Assembly (NCBI RefSeq): GCF_000758605.1
Contig: NZ_CP009282.1
Location: forward strand, 6,448,001-6,512,000
DNA: 64,000 bases
Direction of reading: 5' to 3'
Source: Paenibacillus sp. FSL R5-0912
GTDB lineage: Bacteria; Bacillota; Bacilli; Paenibacillales; Paenibacillaceae
The notes beneath the pieces were generated by a model that made no database searches, was not told the DNA's origin, and was given only the letters and a program-made list of their open reading frames with translations. Shown here one piece after another: positions 61,833 to 64,000 of the stretch; the first letter of the stretch is position 1, and every line of letters begins with the position of its first letter. Made by a program: the position numbers and the translations under genes.

Positions 61833-62492
61833 CTAGTAACGGCGAATTTTACGGGCCAATGTGTTGCCCAAGGATTGAATGCCCTGCACCAGAATGATGA
61901 GAATAATTACGGTAGCGACCATGACCACCTTGTCAAAACGTTGATAGCCATACACGATGGCTAAATCACCGACACCGCCGCCGCCCACTGTTCCAGCCAT
62001 CGCGGTTGCCCCGATCAATCCGATCGTTGCTGTGGTCAGGGAGAGGATTAACGACCCTATCGCTTCTGGCAGCAGGAAGTACCATATGACTTGCAGCGGA
62101 GTAGCTCCCATCGCTTCAGCTGCTTCAAGAATACCCGGATTCACTTCCAGCAGCGAATTCTCTACCAGCCGTGCGATATAAGGTGCGATGTAGATGATCA
62201 GCGGAACAATGGCTGCACTGGTTCCTATGGATGTATTAACAATTGCCCTTGTTAACGGAATAATAGCTACCAGCAAAATGATGAACGGAAGCGAACGGAT
62301 GATGTTGATCACCGGATTAAGTACGGTATAGAGCGCTTTGTTCTCCAGTACTCCGCCTGGACGGGTAATGACCAGAAGGATGCCCAGAGGAACGCCCAGG
62401 AGCGAGCCGACAAAAAGGGATACGCCTACCATCTGGATCGTTTCGATAATGGCCTTAAGAAATTGCTCACTTGTGATCGATGTCGAGAACAT
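61833..62492 (-). CDS. metI: MetI family ABC transporter permease
   Basis: 219-residue permease with five or six helices and the EAA loop ILEAAEAMGATPLQVIWYFLLPEAI. Pairs with the ATPase upstream. The start overlaps the end of the ATPase gene by 26 bases; GAGGTGAAATCCC lies inside that gene. Family is methionine/oxidised-sulfur amino acid import. Confidence 0.93.
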   Translation of the reverse strand: MFSTSITSEQFLKAIIETIQMVGVSLFVGSLLGVPLGILLVITRPGGVLENKALYTVLNPVINIIRSLPFIILLVAIIPLTRAIVNTSIGTSAAIVPLIIYIAPYIARLVENSLLEVNPGILEAAEAMGATPLQVIWYFLLPEAIGSLILSLTTATIGLIGATAMAGTVGGGGVGDLAIVYGYQRFDKVVMVATVIILIILVQGIQSLGNTLARKIRRY

Positions 62493-63510
62493 GGGATTTC
62501 ACCTCCTCTATCCGTACTTCATGCTGCTTCATGTAATCCAAGGCCGCCTCAACCTGGGCCGGATCACCCTGCAGCTGAACGATAATCGTACCCAGCGTCG
62601 TCTCTTGAATCTCCGTCGTATTCGCAAACAGAATATTGACCTTGACTCCGTAGGTCCGGATGATCTCATACAGAACAGGCTCAGATGCGCTGTCTCCGGC
62701 AAAATTCAGTTTATAGAGCTGGCTTCCATGCTCTGCTCTGAGTGTTCTATGGACGCTGGAAGTCATGCTGTTCTGAATGACGGTCTTCACGAAATTCTGC
62801 GTGGTCTCATGCTTGGGCTGACCGAATACATCCAGTACGCTGCCCTGCTCGATAATCCGTCCCTCTTCCATAACGGCTACCTTGTTGCAGATCTCCTGAA
62901 TCACCGACATCTCATGCGTGATGATCATTACTGTAATGTTGTATTCCGCATTGATTCGTTTGAGCAGCTGCAGAATAGATCTGGTAGTCTGCGGGTCCAG
63001 TGCAGAAGTAGCTTCGTCGCAGAGCAGAATAGAGGGATTCGAGGCAAGCGCCCGGGCAATCCCGACCCGCTGCTTCTGTCCGCCTGACAGCTCACTCGGA
63101 TAGCTTCCGGCCTTGTCGCTCAAACCAACAAATTCAAGCAGCTCCTCGACCCGCTTGCGGATTTCGGTTTTGTTCTTTTTCAGCAGCACGAGCGGAATGG
63201 CCACATTGTCGAACACTTTTTTGGACTCCAGAAGGTTAAAATGCTGAAAAATCATGCCGATGTTTTTCTTGGCAGCCCGCAGCTCTTTGTCGCTGTACGC
63301 GCCCAGATCATGCCCGTCCACCAGCACCTGTCCCTCAGACGGTCTTTCCAGGTAATTGACCAGGCGGATCAATGTGCTTTTACCTGCACCGCTGTAGCCG
63401 ATGACACCGAAGATATCCCCTTTGTCTACCTTCAGGCTGATCCCCTTCAGAGCTTCAATCTTCACCTCTTTGCGGGTGAAGGTCTTGTACACATCCCGTA
63501 ATTCAATCAT
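62467..63510 (-). CDS. metN: MetN family ABC transporter ATPase
   Basis: 347 residues. Walker A GYSGAGKST (38-46), signature LSGGQKQRVGIARALA, Walker B ILLCDEATSALDP, H-loop ITHEMSVIQE, and a C-terminal NIL regulatory domain (about 270-343) that senses substrate in MetN. Start at the ATG after GAGGGGAACAACC; the TTG 15 bases earlier overlaps the upstream stop. It drives the MetNIQ importer. Confidence 0.93.
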   Translation of the reverse strand: MIELRDVYKTFTRKEVKIEALKGISLKVDKGDIFGVIGYSGAGKSTLIRLVNYLERPSEGQVLVDGHDLGAYSDKELRAAKKNIGMIFQHFNLLESKKVFDNVAIPLVLLKKNKTEIRKRVEELLEFVGLSDKAGSYPSELSGGQKQRVGIARALASNPSILLCDEATSALDPQTTRSILQLLKRINAEYNITVMIITHEMSVIQEICNKVAVMEEGRIIEQGSVLDVFGQPKHETTQNFVKTVIQNSMTSSVHRTLRAEHGSQLYKLNFAGDSASEPVLYEIIRTYGVKVNILFANTTEIQETTLGTIIVQLQGDPAQVEAALDYMKQHEVRIEEVKSHVLDIDHK

Positions 63511-63521
63511 GGTTGTTCCCC

Positions 63522-64000
63522 TCAATCATCTGTTAATTTAGGATTCAGGCTTCGGGCTTGTACCTGCAGCTTCGCAAGGGCCTGTTCCGCAAGTGTAGCA
63601 AAATACTTAGCAGCCGGCAGGATGGCCGCCTCATCTACATCAAACCCGGGATGATGCAGCGCATGGTTCGGGCCGGCTCCGATGTTCACAAAAGCACCCG
63701 GTATCTTCTGCAAATAATAGGCGAAGTCCTCCCCGCCCATTTGCGGCGGAATATCATGAACATCATAGCCTGCATGGGCCGCGACCTCTTTGGTGAAGTC
63801 TGTCCATTCCCCGTGATTGATCGTAGCCGGCGGCCCGGGATACCAATGCAGCTTCGCCTCTGCTCCGGCAGCTGCCGCAATTCCCTCAATGATCCGGGTC
63901 ATCTGGTTCGGAATGCTGCTGCGGATTTCTTCATTGTAGGTGCGTACCGTACCCTCAAGCTCAACCTTCTCCGGCAATACATTCCAGGTGAAGCCCCCGT
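63522..64000 (-). CDS. M20 family amidohydrolase (partial, runs off the window)
   Basis: C-terminal 160 or so residues of a zinc amidohydrolase/peptidase of the M20 type: NVLPEKVELEGTVRTYNEE, the M20-typical block GGEDFAYYLQKIPGAFVNIG with a conserved Glu, and HHPGFDVDEAAILPAAKYFA. The frame is open to the end of the window, so the N-terminus and true start lie beyond it; it should not be read as truncated. It precedes metN by 12 bases and is likely the first gene seen of this operon. Members hydrolyse N-acyl amino acids. Confidence 0.88.
   Translation of the reverse strand, partial: GGFTWNVLPEKVELEGTVRTYNEEIRSSIPNQMTRIIEGIAAAAGAEAKLHWYPGPPATINHGEWTDFTKEVAAHAGYDVHDIPPQMGGEDFAYYLQKIPGAFVNIGAGPNHALHHPGFDVDEAAILPAAKYFATLAEQALAKLQVQARSLNPKLTDD

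Noticed and set aside
63522..63977. A complete short M20 protein starting near 63977
   Set aside because: That start is an internal TTG leucine codon; the frame continues upstream (GFTWNVLPEKVEL) to the window edge, so the gene is only cut by the window.

Overview
The window looks like a chromosomal segment of an endospore-forming Bacillota, most like Paenibacillus. The signs are a Gram-positive sdhCAB operon with a one-subunit cytochrome b558, the dnaB-dnaI helicase-loading pair, coproheme decarboxylase HemQ, yuiB/yumB/yumC-type neighbours, a short sda gene, a YheC/YheD-type spore protein, YesM/YesN/YesS-type sugar regulators, and a GH81 glucanase with many carbohydrate-binding modules. I saw no rRNA, tRNA, CRISPR array or prophage.

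Layout. 0.1-7 kb: K+ channel, DUF3891 protein, sdhCAB and a divergent LysR regulator. 7-13 kb: an oligosaccharide ABC importer and its membrane-bound AraC regulator. 13.6-15.7 kb: a GntR/ABC operon. 15.7-17.8 kb: Ktr potassium uptake. 18-20 kb: a CPBP membrane protease. 20-30 kb: a glucan-utilisation operon (GH81, lipoprotein, response regulator, kinase). 30-31.8 kb: an intact IS3-family element inside a 52-bp tandem-repeat array. 32-38.5 kb: uvrC, trxA, a GNAT acetyltransferase, a small membrane protein, dnaI, dnaB. 38.7-43.3 kb: yuiB, hemQ, a type II NADH dehydrogenase, a ferredoxin-NADP reductase, sda. 43.6-48 kb: YheC-type protein and an O-antigen-ligase/TPR protein. 48.1-53 kb: two-component system, alpha/beta hydrolase and ABC transporter, flanked by two direct copies of a ~90-bp repeat. 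53-55 kb: GNAT, metallopeptidase and DinB proteins. 55.2-58.2 kb: a persulfide/CoA-disulfide module. 58.3-64 kb: a MetNIQ-type import operon with a UroD/MtaA-like protein, a ProC-like reductase, a VOC protein and an M20 amidohydrolase that runs off the window.

The observations I would look at first are these. (1) A structured element of about 65 nt sits directly before the ribosome-binding sites of both sdhB and trxA, with a compensating base change in one hairpin. (2) A DnaA-box cluster lies upstream of a short sda gene. (3) Three intergenic arrays share a ~52-bp period (about five helical turns), and one is split by the IS element. (4) The MetNIQ operon carries a zinc-methyltransferase-like UroD paralogue and a ProC paralogue with altered signature motifs. 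(5) An 18-bp perfect palindrome of CsoR/CstR type controls the persulfide genes although no such regulator is encoded here. Functions are inferred from sequence reading alone; no database search was run.
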